Shown: positions 1 through 8,825 of the stretch, piece by piece | Layout: each line of letters opens with the position of its first letter | Numbering within the stretch: the stretch's first letter is position 1 | Assembly: GCA_964430565.1 (NCBI GenBank) | Contig: CAYSFD010000032.1 | Span: 1 to 42,447 of the forward strand | DNA length: 42,447 bases | Direction of reading: 5' to 3' | Origin: VBDM01 sp964430565 | GTDB lineage: Bacteria; Pseudomonadota; Gammaproteobacteria; Burkholderiales; SG8-39 | The notes under the pieces: generated by a model | The model's database searches: none | Seen by the model: the letters and a program-made list of their open reading frames with translations, nothing else | What the model was told of the DNA's origin: nothing | Program-made: the position numbers and the translations under genes

Positions 1-1
1 C

Positions 2-319
2 TACGACCTGCACCAGGATTGCGACGTGGAGATCACCGATACCTATCACTGGAAGCCTCAAGCCGAGGTGAAGCGCTACGAGTGGGAGGCGGGGGACGTG
101 ATCTACATTCCGCCCAACACCATCCATCAGCACTTCAACGCGAGCGCGGACAAGCCCGTGCGGCTGATCTCGGCGATCAACCGGATCTACAAATACTGCG
201 GGCTGAACGATCTGGAGCAGATCGAGGACGCCCCCGAGTACGACCTCGAAGTCGTGCTCAACGCCGAGCGGGTAGAGAAATACCTTCACGCCAAGGCCAA
301 GGTGGCCCAGCCGGCCTGA
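2..319 (+). CDS. Cupin-domain protein, C-terminal part
   Basis: The reading frame is open from the left edge, so the N-terminus lies outside the window; about 105 residues remain. The segment GDVIYIPPNTIHQHFN matches the second cupin motif (G, P, then a metal-binding H and a terminal N), so this is the C-terminal half of a small beta-barrel cupin. Cupins of this size often act as dioxygenases, isomerases or sensory proteins, and nothing here fixes the substrate. The next gene, a solute-binding protein, follows after 34 bases on the same strand, so the two may be co-transcribed. The last ~35 residues form a charged, probably helical tail. Confidence 0.75.
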   Translation, partial: YDLHQDCDVEITDTYHWKPQAEVKRYEWEAGDVIYIPPNTIHQHFNASADKPVRLISAINRIYKYCGLNDLEQIEDAPEYDLEVVLNAERVEKYLHAKAKVAQPA

Positions 320-353
320 AGCGCGGGCCGCAGACTCAGGCAGGGGGAAACCG

Positions 354-1385
354 ATGAACGCCAGATCGATCGCGGCCTTTGCCGCTTGCGGATTTTTCGC
401 CTGCGGCGCCGCAGCGCAGACGCTCTTCGACTACAGCGGTCCGGACCGCATGGAGAAAATCGCCGCGGCTGCGAAGAAGGAAGGCACGCTCACGCTGTAT
501 ACGACCTTCGCGGAGAAGGACCAGCCGACGCTCGTCAGGCCCTTCGAGGCGAAGTACGGCGTCAAGGTGAATATTTGGCGGGCCGGGACGGACAAGGTGC
601 TGCAGCGCACGCTCGTCGAGGCGTCCGCGAAAAAGTACGGCGTGGACGTAATCCATTTCGGCTCGCCCGAGATGGAGGCGCTTTCGCGCGAGAAAATCCT
701 GCAAGCGGTGAATTCACCCTTGCACAGGGACTTGCAGCCCGGCTCGGTGCCCGCGCACCGCGAATGGGCCGCGACACTCCTGTCGGTGTGGGTGCAGGTC
801 TACAACACCAATCTCATCAAGAAGGTCGACCTGCCCAAGGCGTACCAGGACCTGCTCGACCCCAAGTGGAAGGGCAAGCTCGGCATCGAGGCGAAGAACC
901 AGGACTGGTTCGCCTCGGTGGTGGACGTGATGGGAGGCGGCGAAAAGGGGCTCAAGTTCTTTCGCGACCTGGTCGCCCAGAACGGGATCTCGGCGCGCAC
1001 CGGCCACACGTTGCTCAACAACATGGTGATCGCCGGCGAAGTGCCGCTCGCGCTCACCGTATACAACTACATGCCCGAACAGGCGAAGAAGAAAGGGGCG
1101 CCGATCGATTGGTTTGCGCTCGAGCCCGCGATAGCGCGCTCCAACGCCGTCGGCGTCGCGCGCCACGCCCCGCATCCCAATGCGGCGCTGCTCTTCTATG
1201 AATATATGCTGGGCGACGCGCAGCAGTATCTGGTCGCCATGGACTATGTGCCCGCCAACGTAAAAGCGCCCTCGCCGCTGAAAAACGTGAAGATTCTCCA
1301 GACCGACCCGATCCGCTCGCTCGACGAATCCGAGAAATGGACGAAGATCTTCGAGGACGTGGTCCTGAAACGCTCCGGGCAATGA
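354..1385 (+). CDS. Extracellular solute-binding protein, family 1 (iron/thiamine-type ABC receptor)
   Basis: The 343-residue product starts with a signal peptide (residues 1-22, hydrophobic core and AAAQ cleavage region). The mature part has the layout of periplasmic binding proteins of the AfuA/FbpA/thiamine type: an early EGTLTLYTTF strand, PFEAKYGVKV, and a DLLDPKWKGKLGI segment typical of the group. It would capture a small ligand in the periplasm for import. No ABC permease or ATPase gene follows. Instead an MFS carrier begins 4 bases after the stop. The ligand cannot be named from sequence. Identity as a binding protein is secure; assignment to iron uptake is not. Confidence 0.85.
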   Translation: MNARSIAAFAACGFFACGAAAQTLFDYSGPDRMEKIAAAAKKEGTLTLYTTFAEKDQPTLVRPFEAKYGVKVNIWRAGTDKVLQRTLVEASAKKYGVDVIHFGSPEMEALSREKILQAVNSPLHRDLQPGSVPAHREWAATLLSVWVQVYNTNLIKKVDLPKAYQDLLDPKWKGKLGIEAKNQDWFASVVDVMGGGEKGLKFFRDLVAQNGISARTGHTLLNNMVIAGEVPLALTVYNYMPEQAKKKGAPIDWFALEPAIARSNAVGVARHAPHPNAALLFYEYMLGDAQQYLVAMDYVPANVKAPSPLKNVKILQTDPIRSLDESEKWTKIFEDVVLKRSGQ

Positions 1386-1389
1386 CGCC

Positions 1390-2625
1390 ATGAGCCTCGC
1401 CGCCGCCCTCCCCGGAGCTTCCTCCGGTTCGTCTCGCGAAATGTGGCTGATCACGCTCGGCCATTCGCTCACCCACTGGTATCCGGCGACCTTCTACCTC
1501 CTCTTGCCCATCATCGGCAAGGAACTGGGGCTCTCCTATAGCCAGATCGGCCTCATCATGACCTGCCAGTACATCGCCGGCGCGGTGGCGAACGTTCCGG
1601 GCGGAGTGCTGGTCGATACGGTCGGCCGCAAAGGCGTGCTCATGGCCATCTCGCTTTTCTGGGTGGGCTTCCCTTATCTTCTTATGGGATTCGCGCACAG
1701 CTACCTGATGTTGCTCAGTTGCGTCGCGCTGGTGGGCTTCGGCAACAGTCTGTGGCATCCGACGGCGATCCCGACTCTCGCCCGGCGATTTCCGGACCGC
1801 AAGGGTCTGGTGCTTTCGCTGCACAGCATGGGCGGCAACGCCGGCGACGCGATCGCACCCCTCGTTGTGGGGGCGCTCCTCGCCGTGCTTTCGTGGCGCG
1901 AAGTGATCGTTCTCAACGTCGCTCCCGGCATCGTGATCTCGCTGCTGATTTTCGTCTTTCTGGGCACGCTGCAATTGGGCGGAAAAAAGCACGAGATCTC
2001 CAGCCAGGGACAAGCGCAGGCGCAGTCGCTCCGCGGTTACTTTCGCGGCGTGCCGGACTTGTTCCGCAACCGCAGCCTTCTGCTGCTTTCGACGAGCTCG
2101 GCGTTCCGCTCGATGACGCAGAACGCGCTGCTTACCTTCCTCCCCGTGTTTCTCGCTTACGAACTGGGCTACTCGCCCTTCCTCGTGGGCGCCTGCATGT
2201 TCGCGCTTCAGACCGCGGGCTTCGCTGCCGCGCCCATCGCCGGGCACCTGTCGGACCGGATGGGCCGCAGGAAAATCATGATGACCAGCATGGCGATGAC
2301 GGCGGTGGTCCTCGTCTTCATGGCGCTGGCGGGCAAGTCGCTCGCGTTTGTCTTCTTCATCGCCGTGCTGGGGTTCTTTCTTTATGCGATCCGGCCGGTG
2401 ATGCAGGCCTGGATTCTCGAGACGACGCCCAGGAACATGGGCGGGACGAGCATCGGGGTCCTGTTCGGTGCCCAGGCGCTCGGCTCCTCCGTCGGGCCGC
2501 TCCTCGGGGGGCTGGTTGCCGACAGCTTCGGCCTCACCGCCACGTTCCACTTCTTCGCCGCCACCATCATCCTGGCGAACCTTTTCATTTTCTTCATGCC
2601 AAGGACCGAAGCGGCCAGGGCGTGA
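1390..2625 (+). CDS. MFS transporter, fosmidomycin-resistance (Fsr)-like
   Basis: The 411-residue product is a typical 12-helix major facilitator. The A-motif between helices 2 and 3 is GVLVDTVGRKG (residues 72-82), with its counterpart GHLSDRMGRRK (285-295) in the second half. Segments NSLWHPTA (119-126) and HSMGGNAGDAIAP (145-157) resemble the signatures of the Fsr/fosmidomycin-resistance branch, so drug or metabolite efflux is the family expectation. The start lies 4 bases after the binding-protein gene, and the stop overlaps the next start by 4 bases (GTGA), so translation is probably coupled. The neighbouring periplasmic receptor raises the alternative of an uptake role. Confidence 0.85.
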   Translation: MSLAAALPGASSGSSREMWLITLGHSLTHWYPATFYLLLPIIGKELGLSYSQIGLIMTCQYIAGAVANVPGGVLVDTVGRKGVLMAISLFWVGFPYLLMGFAHSYLMLLSCVALVGFGNSLWHPTAIPTLARRFPDRKGLVLSLHSMGGNAGDAIAPLVVGALLAVLSWREVIVLNVAPGIVISLLIFVFLGTLQLGGKKHEISSQGQAQAQSLRGYFRGVPDLFRNRSLLLLSTSSAFRSMTQNALLTFLPVFLAYELGYSPFLVGACMFALQTAGFAAAPIAGHLSDRMGRRKIMMTSMAMTAVVLVFMALAGKSLAFVFFIAVLGFFLYAIRPVMQAWILETTPRNMGGTSIGVLFGAQALGSSVGPLLGGLVADSFGLTATFHFFAATIILANLFIFFMPRTEAARA

Positions 2626-3098
2626 GCGGATTCGGCGGCGCTGTGAAACGCTGGCTGGCCAGCACTTCGAATCGCACTTTCCTGCTTTGGCCCACCTTGA
2701 CTTTTTTTGCCGAAGCCGCGCTTCAGCAAAGTCTGCCGCGCATTCACCTCTGGGCCTTGCCTTTGCTCGCGTGGGGTTATCTCCAGTATCGACTTGTTGG
2801 TTACTACCGTTCGCGCGGGGGAGGTGGCGGACCGGGGGTTTCCATTCCTCCGGAGCGCCTGGTGGCAGGCGGACCATACCGCTTCTGCCGCAACCCGATG
2901 TATCTTGGGCACCTGATCTTTCTCGCGGGGCTCTCGCTTGCGCTCGACTCCTGGCTTGCCGCGGCCGTGTTCGCTTTCCACATCGTGTGGTTCCACCGGC
3001 GCGTGCTCGATGACGAGACGCGCCTCGCTGCGCTGTTCGGAAATCCCTATCGCGAATATTGCGCCCGCGTGAAGCGCTGGCTCCCCGGCCTTCTCTGA
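2622..3098 (+). CDS. Isoprenylcysteine carboxyl methyltransferase-like membrane protein
   Basis: The GTG at 2622 overlaps the stop of the MFS gene by 4 bases, which favours this start; another in-frame GTG is at 2643. The 158-residue product has three or four membrane helices and the C-terminal signature of the ICMT/PEMT-like family: LVAGGPYRFCRNPMYLGH, then a late E-T-RL segment and FGNPYREYCARVKRW. These form the S-adenosylmethionine pocket in relatives. Bacterial members methylate unknown small or lipid-linked substrates; prenylated protein methylation is not expected here. It closes a run of four plus-strand genes and converges with the next gene, 7 bases away. Confidence 0.8.
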   Translation: MSGFGGAVKRWLASTSNRTFLLWPTLTFFAEAALQQSLPRIHLWALPLLAWGYLQYRLVGYYRSRGGGGGPGVSIPPERLVAGGPYRFCRNPMYLGHLIFLAGLSLALDSWLAAAVFAFHIVWFHRRVLDDETRLAALFGNPYREYCARVKRWLPGLL

Positions 3099-3105
3099 GA
3101 GGCCG

Positions 3106-4263
3106 CTAAGGAGCGGCGCGCTCGCGGCTGAACTTCCGAAGATCTTTCAGCGAAACGACACCGCCGGCGAGCAGAAACACCGCATTGGCCCAGAACACCG
3201 GGTTCAGGCCGAAGAGACCGATGCCGCCAAATATCAGAGGAATCGAGATCTGCGTGATCTTGTTCACCGTAAGCCGCATTCCCAGCGCCTCGCCCGAGCG
3301 CCCTTGCGGCGCGTGATGGTAGGTGAGCATGATGGTCAGCGGCTGCGCCGAGCCAAGACCCAGCCCGAGCAGGAACGCGGCGAGCACCAGCATCGGTACT
3401 CCGGATAGAAACGGAAACAACGCGTAGGTCGCGGCCGCGATGAACAATGAGCCGGTCAGCACGCCGGTCTCGGTGAAGCGCCGGGCCAGCTCCTGCATGA
3501 CCAGCCGCACCACGAACGCGGCGGCGGCGTAGCTGCTGAGCACCAGTCCGATCCGGGTCGCCGAAAGTCCGATCGACTGGCCGTAGACGGGCAGGTAGAA
3601 CGCGAACAGCTCGATGCCTGTGAGCGTCACTCCGCTCATGATCAGGGTGCGGCGCAGGGGAGCCTCCTTGAGGAGGTCGAGCGCCCGCCGCGGCTGCTTT
3701 TCGTCGTGTTGCTCACCGCGCGGCGGCACGAGGCTGGGGAAAGCAATCACGAGCAGAACGACCAACAGCGAAATTGCAGCGAGCACGAAGTAGGTGGACC
3801 GAAAGCCCATGGCGTCGATCGAAAAACCGGCGAGCGACGGGCCGATGAAGGTTGCGACCGACGCCCCGAGCGCAAAAGTGCTGAAGTTTTTCGTGCGGTC
3901 CGCCGCACCGCCAATCGACCCTACCGCGTTGTGAATCGAAACGTGGAAGAAAATCTGTCCGAGTCCGATGAGTGTGGGGCAGAGAAAAAGAGTGAGGAGT
4001 CCCTCGTGCAAAGCGGGTAGCAAAAGGCCTGCAGTGATGCCGACCGAGCCAAACAGTATCGGGTAGCGCACACCCATGCGGTCGGAAATCCGGCCCGCGT
4101 ACACCGCGAGCAGCAGCGGAAACACGGCGTACAGGGCGGCGAGAATGCCTACGGTGAACGAATTGGCGCCGGCATCCAGGGCGCTGAGCGAAACCAGCAC
4201 CTTGCTGCCGCGATGTCCGATGCTCGAAAGCATCGACAGCAGGACGACGAAATAGACTGACAT
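3106..4263 (-). CDS. MFS transporter
   Basis: The 385-residue product has 12 predicted membrane helices and an A-type loop motif GRISDRMGVRYPIL (residues 58-70). It lacks signatures that would tie it to a particular substrate. The middle loop (around residues 190-205, PRGEQHDEKQPRR) is short and charged, as is usual between the two six-helix bundles. It is transcribed alone and diverges from the SEC-C/YkgJ gene with about 50 bases between the two starts. It is not closely similar to the upstream Fsr-like MFS and looks like an independent exporter or sugar/drug-type carrier. Confidence 0.8.
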   Translation of the reverse strand: MSVYFVVLLSMLSSIGHRGSKVLVSLSALDAGANSFTVGILAALYAVFPLLLAVYAGRISDRMGVRYPILFGSVGITAGLLLPALHEGLLTLFLCPTLIGLGQIFFHVSIHNAVGSIGGAADRTKNFSTFALGASVATFIGPSLAGFSIDAMGFRSTYFVLAAISLLVVLLVIAFPSLVPPRGEQHDEKQPRRALDLLKEAPLRRTLIMSGVTLTGIELFAFYLPVYGQSIGLSATRIGLVLSSYAAAAFVVRLVMQELARRFTETGVLTGSLFIAAATYALFPFLSGVPMLVLAAFLLGLGLGSAQPLTIMLTYHHAPQGRSGEALGMRLTVNKITQISIPLIFGGIGLFGLNPVFWANAVFLLAGGVVSLKDLRKFSRERAAP

Positions 4264-4315
4264 AACGAGCCGCTATTTTCCCCGGAAAGTCGAGTGTATG
4301 CGCTAGACTTTCCCG

Positions 4316-4879
<564 letters not shown>

Positions 4880-4883
4880 AGCA

Positions 4884-4904
4884 GCGGTGGGCGAAGCCCA
4901 CTGC
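4884..4904 (+). terminator. Hairpin after the SEC-C/YkgJ gene
   Basis: GTGGGC and GCCCAC around a GAA loop, extended by three more pairs including one G-U, give a 9-bp stem five bases after the stop codon. There is no run of T after it, so a classical intrinsic terminator is not shown. Rho-assisted termination or mRNA end protection is possible. Confidence 0.4.
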
Positions 4905-4920
4905 CCGCAGGCGGTATCGC

Positions 4921-4948
4921 TTGACAAATAACGGCGCGCTTCCATAAT
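4921..4948 (+). promoter_or_regulatory. Sigma70-type promoter of the liv operon
   Basis: TTGACA (4921-4926, perfect -35) and CATAAT (4943-4948, five of six -10 bases) are separated by 16 bases. They lie about 80 bases upstream of the binding-protein start and directly after the hairpin that follows the previous gene. A GGAGGAG Shine-Dalgarno precedes the ATG at 5030. Confidence 0.7.
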
Positions 4949-5029
4949 CGCCGTTCGAGGCCTCTGGGAGAGGGCTGAAAAGCGCTACCCAAGCCCGCCG
5001 TTTTCCGAATCCAAATTCAGGAGGAGACC

Positions 5030-6286
5030 ATGCCACGCAACAACAACCGTTTTCTATCCATTCTGGGGCGCGCGTTTGGGGCTCTGTTCATTGCGCTCAC
5101 GCTGAGCGGGGCGGCATTCGCGCAGCAGCCAATCAAAATCGGCATGAGCATGCCGCAGACGGGCTCGCTGGGCGCGGGGGGCCAGGCGGCGCTGGTCGCA
5201 CTGCGCATGTGGGTCGACGACGTCAACGGCAGGGGCGGCATGCTCGGCCGGAAGGTCGAGTTTATCGTCTACGACGACCAGACCAATCCCGCCAATACGC
5301 CGGGGATCTACACCAAGCTCCTCGACGTGGACAAGGTGGACCTGCTGATCGCTCCCTATGGGACCGTACCCACGGCGCCGATCATGCCGCTCGTCAAGCA
5401 GCGCGACTTGCTGCTGATGGGCAACTTCTCTTTCCAGGTGAACCACACCGTGAAGCACGACAAGTGGTTCAACAACGCGCCCTGGAGCGACGCGTCGAGC
5501 TGGTCGGACGGCTTCATCAAAGCCGGGCAGAAGCTCGGCGCCAAGAGCATCGCCATCCTCGCGGCCGACCAGGAGTTCGCGCAGAACCTGGCCAACGGCG
5601 CCCGCGAGCTCGCCAAGAAGGCCGGCCTGAAGTCGGTCTACGATCAGAACTATCCGCCGACGACGACCGACTTCTCCTCGCTGGTGCGCGCCATCCGTCA
5701 GGCTAACGCGGACCTGGTGTTCGTCTGCTCCTATCCGAACGACTCGGTGGCGATCGTGCGCTCGGTGAACGAGATCGGCATCGGCAGCAGCGTGAAGCTC
5801 TTCGGAGGCGGCATGGTCGGGCTGCAGTTCACGCCCATCATGGTCAACCTCGGTAGCATGCTGAACGGCATCGTCAACTACAACACCTACGTGCCGGGCA
5901 TGGATTACCCCGGAATCGCGCAATACTTCGAGCGCTATAGCAAGCGTGCGGTGGATGCCAAGGTCGACCCGCTGGGCTACTACATCACGCCGTACAACTA
6001 CGCTATCGGCGAAATGCTCGAGCAGGCGGTCAACGCCACCAAGAGCCTCAACCACAAGGTGCTGGCGGACTACCTGCGCAAGAACGAGATGAAGACCATC
6101 GTCGGTCCGATCCGCTACGGTCCGGACGGCGAGCGGGCCAGCCCGCGCGTGGTGCAAGCGCAGTTCCGCGGCGTGGTCGACAAGAACCTCGACCAGTTCA
6201 AGCAGCCCGGCAAGCAGGTCGTGATCTCGCCCGACAACGTCAAGATGGGCGATGTCGTCGCGCCATTCGAGAAGGCGCGGAAGTAG
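5030..6286 (+). CDS. Branched-chain amino acid-type ABC transporter substrate-binding protein (LivK family)
   Basis: The 418-residue product has a long signal peptide (residues 1-31, ending AAFAQ) and a two-lobed type I periplasmic binding fold: IKIGMSMPQTGSLGAGGQ at the start of the mature chain, the inter-lobe segment NPANTPGIYTKLLDVDKVD, and VVQAQFRGVVDKNLDQF near the end. It should bind the imported solute in the periplasm and dock on LivH/LivM. Family members bind branched-chain amino acids, amides, urea or aromatic acids; the ligand is undetermined here. It is first in the operon and followed by a terminator-like hairpin, which would give it higher expression than the membrane parts. 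Confidence 0.9.
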   Translation: MPRNNNRFLSILGRAFGALFIALTLSGAAFAQQPIKIGMSMPQTGSLGAGGQAALVALRMWVDDVNGRGGMLGRKVEFIVYDDQTNPANTPGIYTKLLDVDKVDLLIAPYGTVPTAPIMPLVKQRDLLLMGNFSFQVNHTVKHDKWFNNAPWSDASSWSDGFIKAGQKLGAKSIAILAADQEFAQNLANGARELAKKAGLKSVYDQNYPPTTTDFSSLVRAIRQANADLVFVCSYPNDSVAIVRSVNEIGIGSSVKLFGGGMVGLQFTPIMVNLGSMLNGIVNYNTYVPGMDYPGIAQYFERYSKRAVDAKVDPLGYYITPYNYAIGEMLEQAVNATKSLNHKVLADYLRKNEMKTIVGPIRYGPDGERASPRVVQAQFRGVVDKNLDQFKQPGKQVVISPDNVKMGDVVAPFEKARK

Positions 6287-6305
6287 TTTCGCGGCAGACC
6301 ATGAG

Positions 6306-6334
6306 ACGGCGCGGAGTTCCCGCGCCGTTTCTTT
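6306..6334 (+). terminator. Intrinsic terminator/attenuator between binding protein and permease genes
   Basis: ACGGCGCGG (6306-6314) and CCGCGCCGT (6320-6328) form a perfect 9-bp stem with a 5-base loop, followed by a T-rich tract (TTTCTTT, overlapping the stem end). It lies 20 bases after the binding-protein stop and just before the permease ATG at 6338. This is the textbook layout of a partial terminator that lowers expression of downstream transporter parts. Confidence 0.7.
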
Positions 6335-6337
6335 GAC

Positions 6338-7210
6338 ATGTTCTCCTTCGAGCTGCTGTTCGAGGCCGTGCTGTTTGGCGTGCTGCTCGGCTGCTTCTAC
6401 GCGGCGGTCAGCATCGGCCTGTCGGTGTCGTTCGGCCTGCTCGACGTGCCGCATGTGGCGCACCCGGCGATCATGGTGCTCGGCTCGTACTTCACCTGGA
6501 TGCTGGGAACCTACGGCTGGGATCCGCTGCTCGCCGGGGTGGTCCTGATGCCGGCGTTCTTCGTGCTGGGAATCCTCATCTACCGGTTCTACTACGAGAC
6601 TTTCGAAAAGCGCGGCACCGAGGCCGGAGTGCGCGGCTTGGCGTTCTTCTTCGGCGTCGCCTTTATCATCGAGGTGGGCCTCATCCTCGTGTTCGGCGTC
6701 GACCAGCGCTCGGTCGAGGCGGCCTATATCGGCAAGGCGATTTCGCTGGGGGACTTCCGCATTCCGATGCGCATGCTGGTCGCATTTGGAGTCGCTCTCG
6801 TCCTGACGTTCGCACTGACGCTCTATCTCTCGAAGACCTTCACCGGCCGTGCGATCAAGGCCGTGGCGCAGGATGAGCCCGCGCTGCGTCTGATGGGCGC
6901 CAACCCGGTGCGCATCAAGCAATGGGCCTTCGGCATCGCCACCGGCGTCTCGGCGCTCGCGGGCGCTATGCTGATCATCGTCAGCCCGGTGGAGCCGGCC
7001 ATCGACCGGCTTTACATCGGCCGCACCTTCTGCGTAGTGGTGCTGGCGGGGCTCGGCAGCATGACCGGGACGCTCGGTGCAGGCTTGATCCTGGGTATCT
7101 CCGAGTCGATCGTGCTGATGCTCTTCGGCGCCTCGTGGGCGCCCGCGGTAGCTTTCGGGCTGCTGCTGGTGGTACTCGGGGTTCGCCCCCAAGGGCTGTT
7201 CGGCCGATGA
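6338..7210 (+). CDS. livH: ABC transporter permease, LivH type
   Basis: The 290-residue product is a polytopic membrane protein of the branched-chain amino acid permease family. It has the N-terminal block GVLLGCFYAAVSIGLSVSFG typical of LivH, an internal EAA-like region around TFTGRAIKAVAQDEPALRLMG (about residues 168-188), and the GLGSMTGTLGAG segment near the C-terminus. It pairs with LivM to form the translocation channel. Its TGA overlaps the next ATG (ATGA), indicating translational coupling. The subfamily symbol reflects position and motif, not a proven substrate. Confidence 0.88.
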   Translation: MFSFELLFEAVLFGVLLGCFYAAVSIGLSVSFGLLDVPHVAHPAIMVLGSYFTWMLGTYGWDPLLAGVVLMPAFFVLGILIYRFYYETFEKRGTEAGVRGLAFFFGVAFIIEVGLILVFGVDQRSVEAAYIGKAISLGDFRIPMRMLVAFGVALVLTFALTLYLSKTFTGRAIKAVAQDEPALRLMGANPVRIKQWAFGIATGVSALAGAMLIIVSPVEPAIDRLYIGRTFCVVVLAGLGSMTGTLGAGLILGISESIVLMLFGASWAPAVAFGLLLVVLGVRPQGLFGR

Positions 7211-8142
7211 AATTCTGGGTCGGTTCTGTCGCCGTGCTCATCGCGGGGGTGGGGCTGGCATTCAGCCCGATCATCAACGAGTATGTCTTCTACGCGGGCT
7301 ACATGGTCCTCACCTTCGTGGTGCTCGCCACCGCATGGAACATCCTCGGCGGCTATGCAGGCTACGTGAACTTCGGCACGCCGGCGTTCTTTGGCATCGG
7401 CGCCTACGCGGCGGTGGTGCTATTCAAGTGGCTGCACCTGCCGCTCGCCGTGCAGATCGCCGGTGCCGCGCTGATGGGCGGGCTGCTCGGCTTCGGCGTG
7501 GGCCTTCTCACACTGCGGCTGCGCGGCATCTTTTTCGCCATAGCCACGGTCGCCGTGATCTTCATCATGGAGACGCTGATGGTGAACTGGCGCTACGTCG
7601 GCGGCGCCACCGGGCTGCAGCTGCTGCGCCCACCCGTCGAGATCTTCGGCAGCTATACGCGAATGCTCTTTGCCGTGATGGTGGCGATGGCCGTCGCTTC
7701 GGTCGCGATCGCCCGCTATGTCCAGGTGTCGTGGATCGGGCGCGGGCTGCGCGCGCTGCGCGACAGCGAGGAGGCGGCCGAGTCCTGCGGGGTGCCGACG
7801 CTCAAACTCAAACTCTTCGCCTGCACGGTGTCCGGAGCGCTGATGGGCGCGGCCGGCGCACCCATGCCGATGTACTTGAGCTTCATCGAGCCGGCGTCCA
7901 CCTTCAACCTGAACTACACCATCGGCGCGCTGGGCAGTTCGATCATCGGCGGCATGTCGCACTGGCTGGGGCCGATCGTCGGCGCGATCCTGCTCGGCAC
8001 TTTGCAGCAGGTCGTCACGGTCACCGTCTCGGGTGAGGTGAACGTGCTGATCGTCGGCGTGCTGCTGGTGGTGTTCGTAGTCCTCGCCCCCGAAGGCATC
8101 CTCGGCCTGTTCAAGCGATGGTTCAAAGCCTCCTCTCGGTAA
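7207..8142 (+). CDS. livM: ABC transporter permease, LivM type
   Basis: The ATG at 7207 overlaps the livH stop by 4 bases. The frame is open further upstream, but that extension lies inside livH and lacks a family-like sequence. The 311-residue product shows the LivM hallmarks ATAWNILGGYAGYVNFG near residue 43, LRLRGIFFAIATVA near residue 103, and the cytoplasmic loop GRGLRALRDSEEAAESCG that contacts the ATPases. It forms the channel with LivH. The last 25 bases overlap livG, so the membrane and ATPase genes are tightly coupled. Confidence 0.88.
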   Translation: MKFWVGSVAVLIAGVGLAFSPIINEYVFYAGYMVLTFVVLATAWNILGGYAGYVNFGTPAFFGIGAYAAVVLFKWLHLPLAVQIAGAALMGGLLGFGVGLLTLRLRGIFFAIATVAVIFIMETLMVNWRYVGGATGLQLLRPPVEIFGSYTRMLFAVMVAMAVASVAIARYVQVSWIGRGLRALRDSEEAAESCGVPTLKLKLFACTVSGALMGAAGAPMPMYLSFIEPASTFNLNYTIGALGSSIIGGMSHWLGPIVGAILLGTLQQVVTVTVSGEVNVLIVGVLLVVFVVLAPEGILGLFKRWFKASSR

Positions 8143-8825
8143 GAGCTGTCTCGAAGCGCTTCGGAGGCTTCACAGCGCTCTCCGAAGTGAGCATCGACAT
8201 CGCGCCGGGCGAGCGCTTCGGCCTGATCGGGCCGAACGGCTCGGGCAAGACCACGCTGATCAACTGCATCTCGGGCACGCTGCAAAACGATGGCGGCTCG
8301 ATCGCGTTCCAGGGCGAGGAAATCTCGCGGCTCGCCGCCTACCAGCGCACCCGCCGCGGCATCGCGCGCAGCTTCCAGATCCCGCGGCCGTTCACCAGCA
8401 TGACGGTGCTCGAGAACCTGCTCGTGCCGCTGGAGTACGTCGGGCGCGGCAAGGAAGAAGAGGTGTTCCACATCCTGGAGGCCATCGGGCTCGCCGACAA
8501 GGCACAAACACAGTCCAACCGGCTCTCGCAGGTCGAGCTGCGCAAGCTCGAGCTGGCGCGCGCCATGGCCGCGCACCCGAAGCTGCTCATCTCCGATGAG
8601 GCTATGGCGGGACTCTCGGGCAACGAGGTGAACGAGGTGCTGGCGATCCTGTTCAAGCTGAACGAGAGCGGCATCACCATCATCATGATCGAGCACATCA
8701 TGCAGGCGGTGATGCGCTTCTCGCAGCGGGTGGTCTGCCTCGATGCGGGCAAGATCATCTGCGAAGGCACGCCCGAGGCGATCGTCAAAAACCCGGACGT
8801 GCAGAAGGCTTACCTTGGAGCTTAG
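8118..8825 (+). CDS. livG: ABC transporter ATP-binding protein, LivG type
   Basis: The 235-residue ATPase has Walker A GPNGSGKTT (residues 38-46), Walker B LLISDE (156-161) and the switch H193. The ABC signature reads LSQVE (136-140) in place of LSGGQ, and the D-loop region is AMAGLS in place of the usual P-containing form. Such altered signatures occur in LivG partners, where the other ATPase (here LivF with intact LSGGQ) completes the composite ATP sites. It overlaps livM by 25 bases and its stop lies inside the first codons of livF. It drives import on the cytoplasmic face. Confidence 0.88.
   Translation: MVQSLLSVRAVSKRFGGFTALSEVSIDIAPGERFGLIGPNGSGKTTLINCISGTLQNDGGSIAFQGEEISRLAAYQRTRRGIARSFQIPRPFTSMTVLENLLVPLEYVGRGKEEEVFHILEAIGLADKAQTQSNRLSQVELRKLELARAMAAHPKLLISDEAMAGLSGNEVNEVLAILFKLNESGITIIMIEHIMQAVMRFSQRVVCLDAGKIICEGTPEAIVKNPDVQKAYLGA

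Noticed and set aside
1054..2877. Very long open frame on the minus strand opposite the MFS genes
   Set aside because: It is charge-rich, low in hydrophobic residues and antisense to clear membrane-protein genes; a shadow of GC-rich codon use.
5054..7192. 712-codon minus-strand frame opposite the liv genes
   Set aside because: Composition (H, R, D, E, Q heavy, no motif) and full overlap with livK-type and livH genes show a shadow frame.
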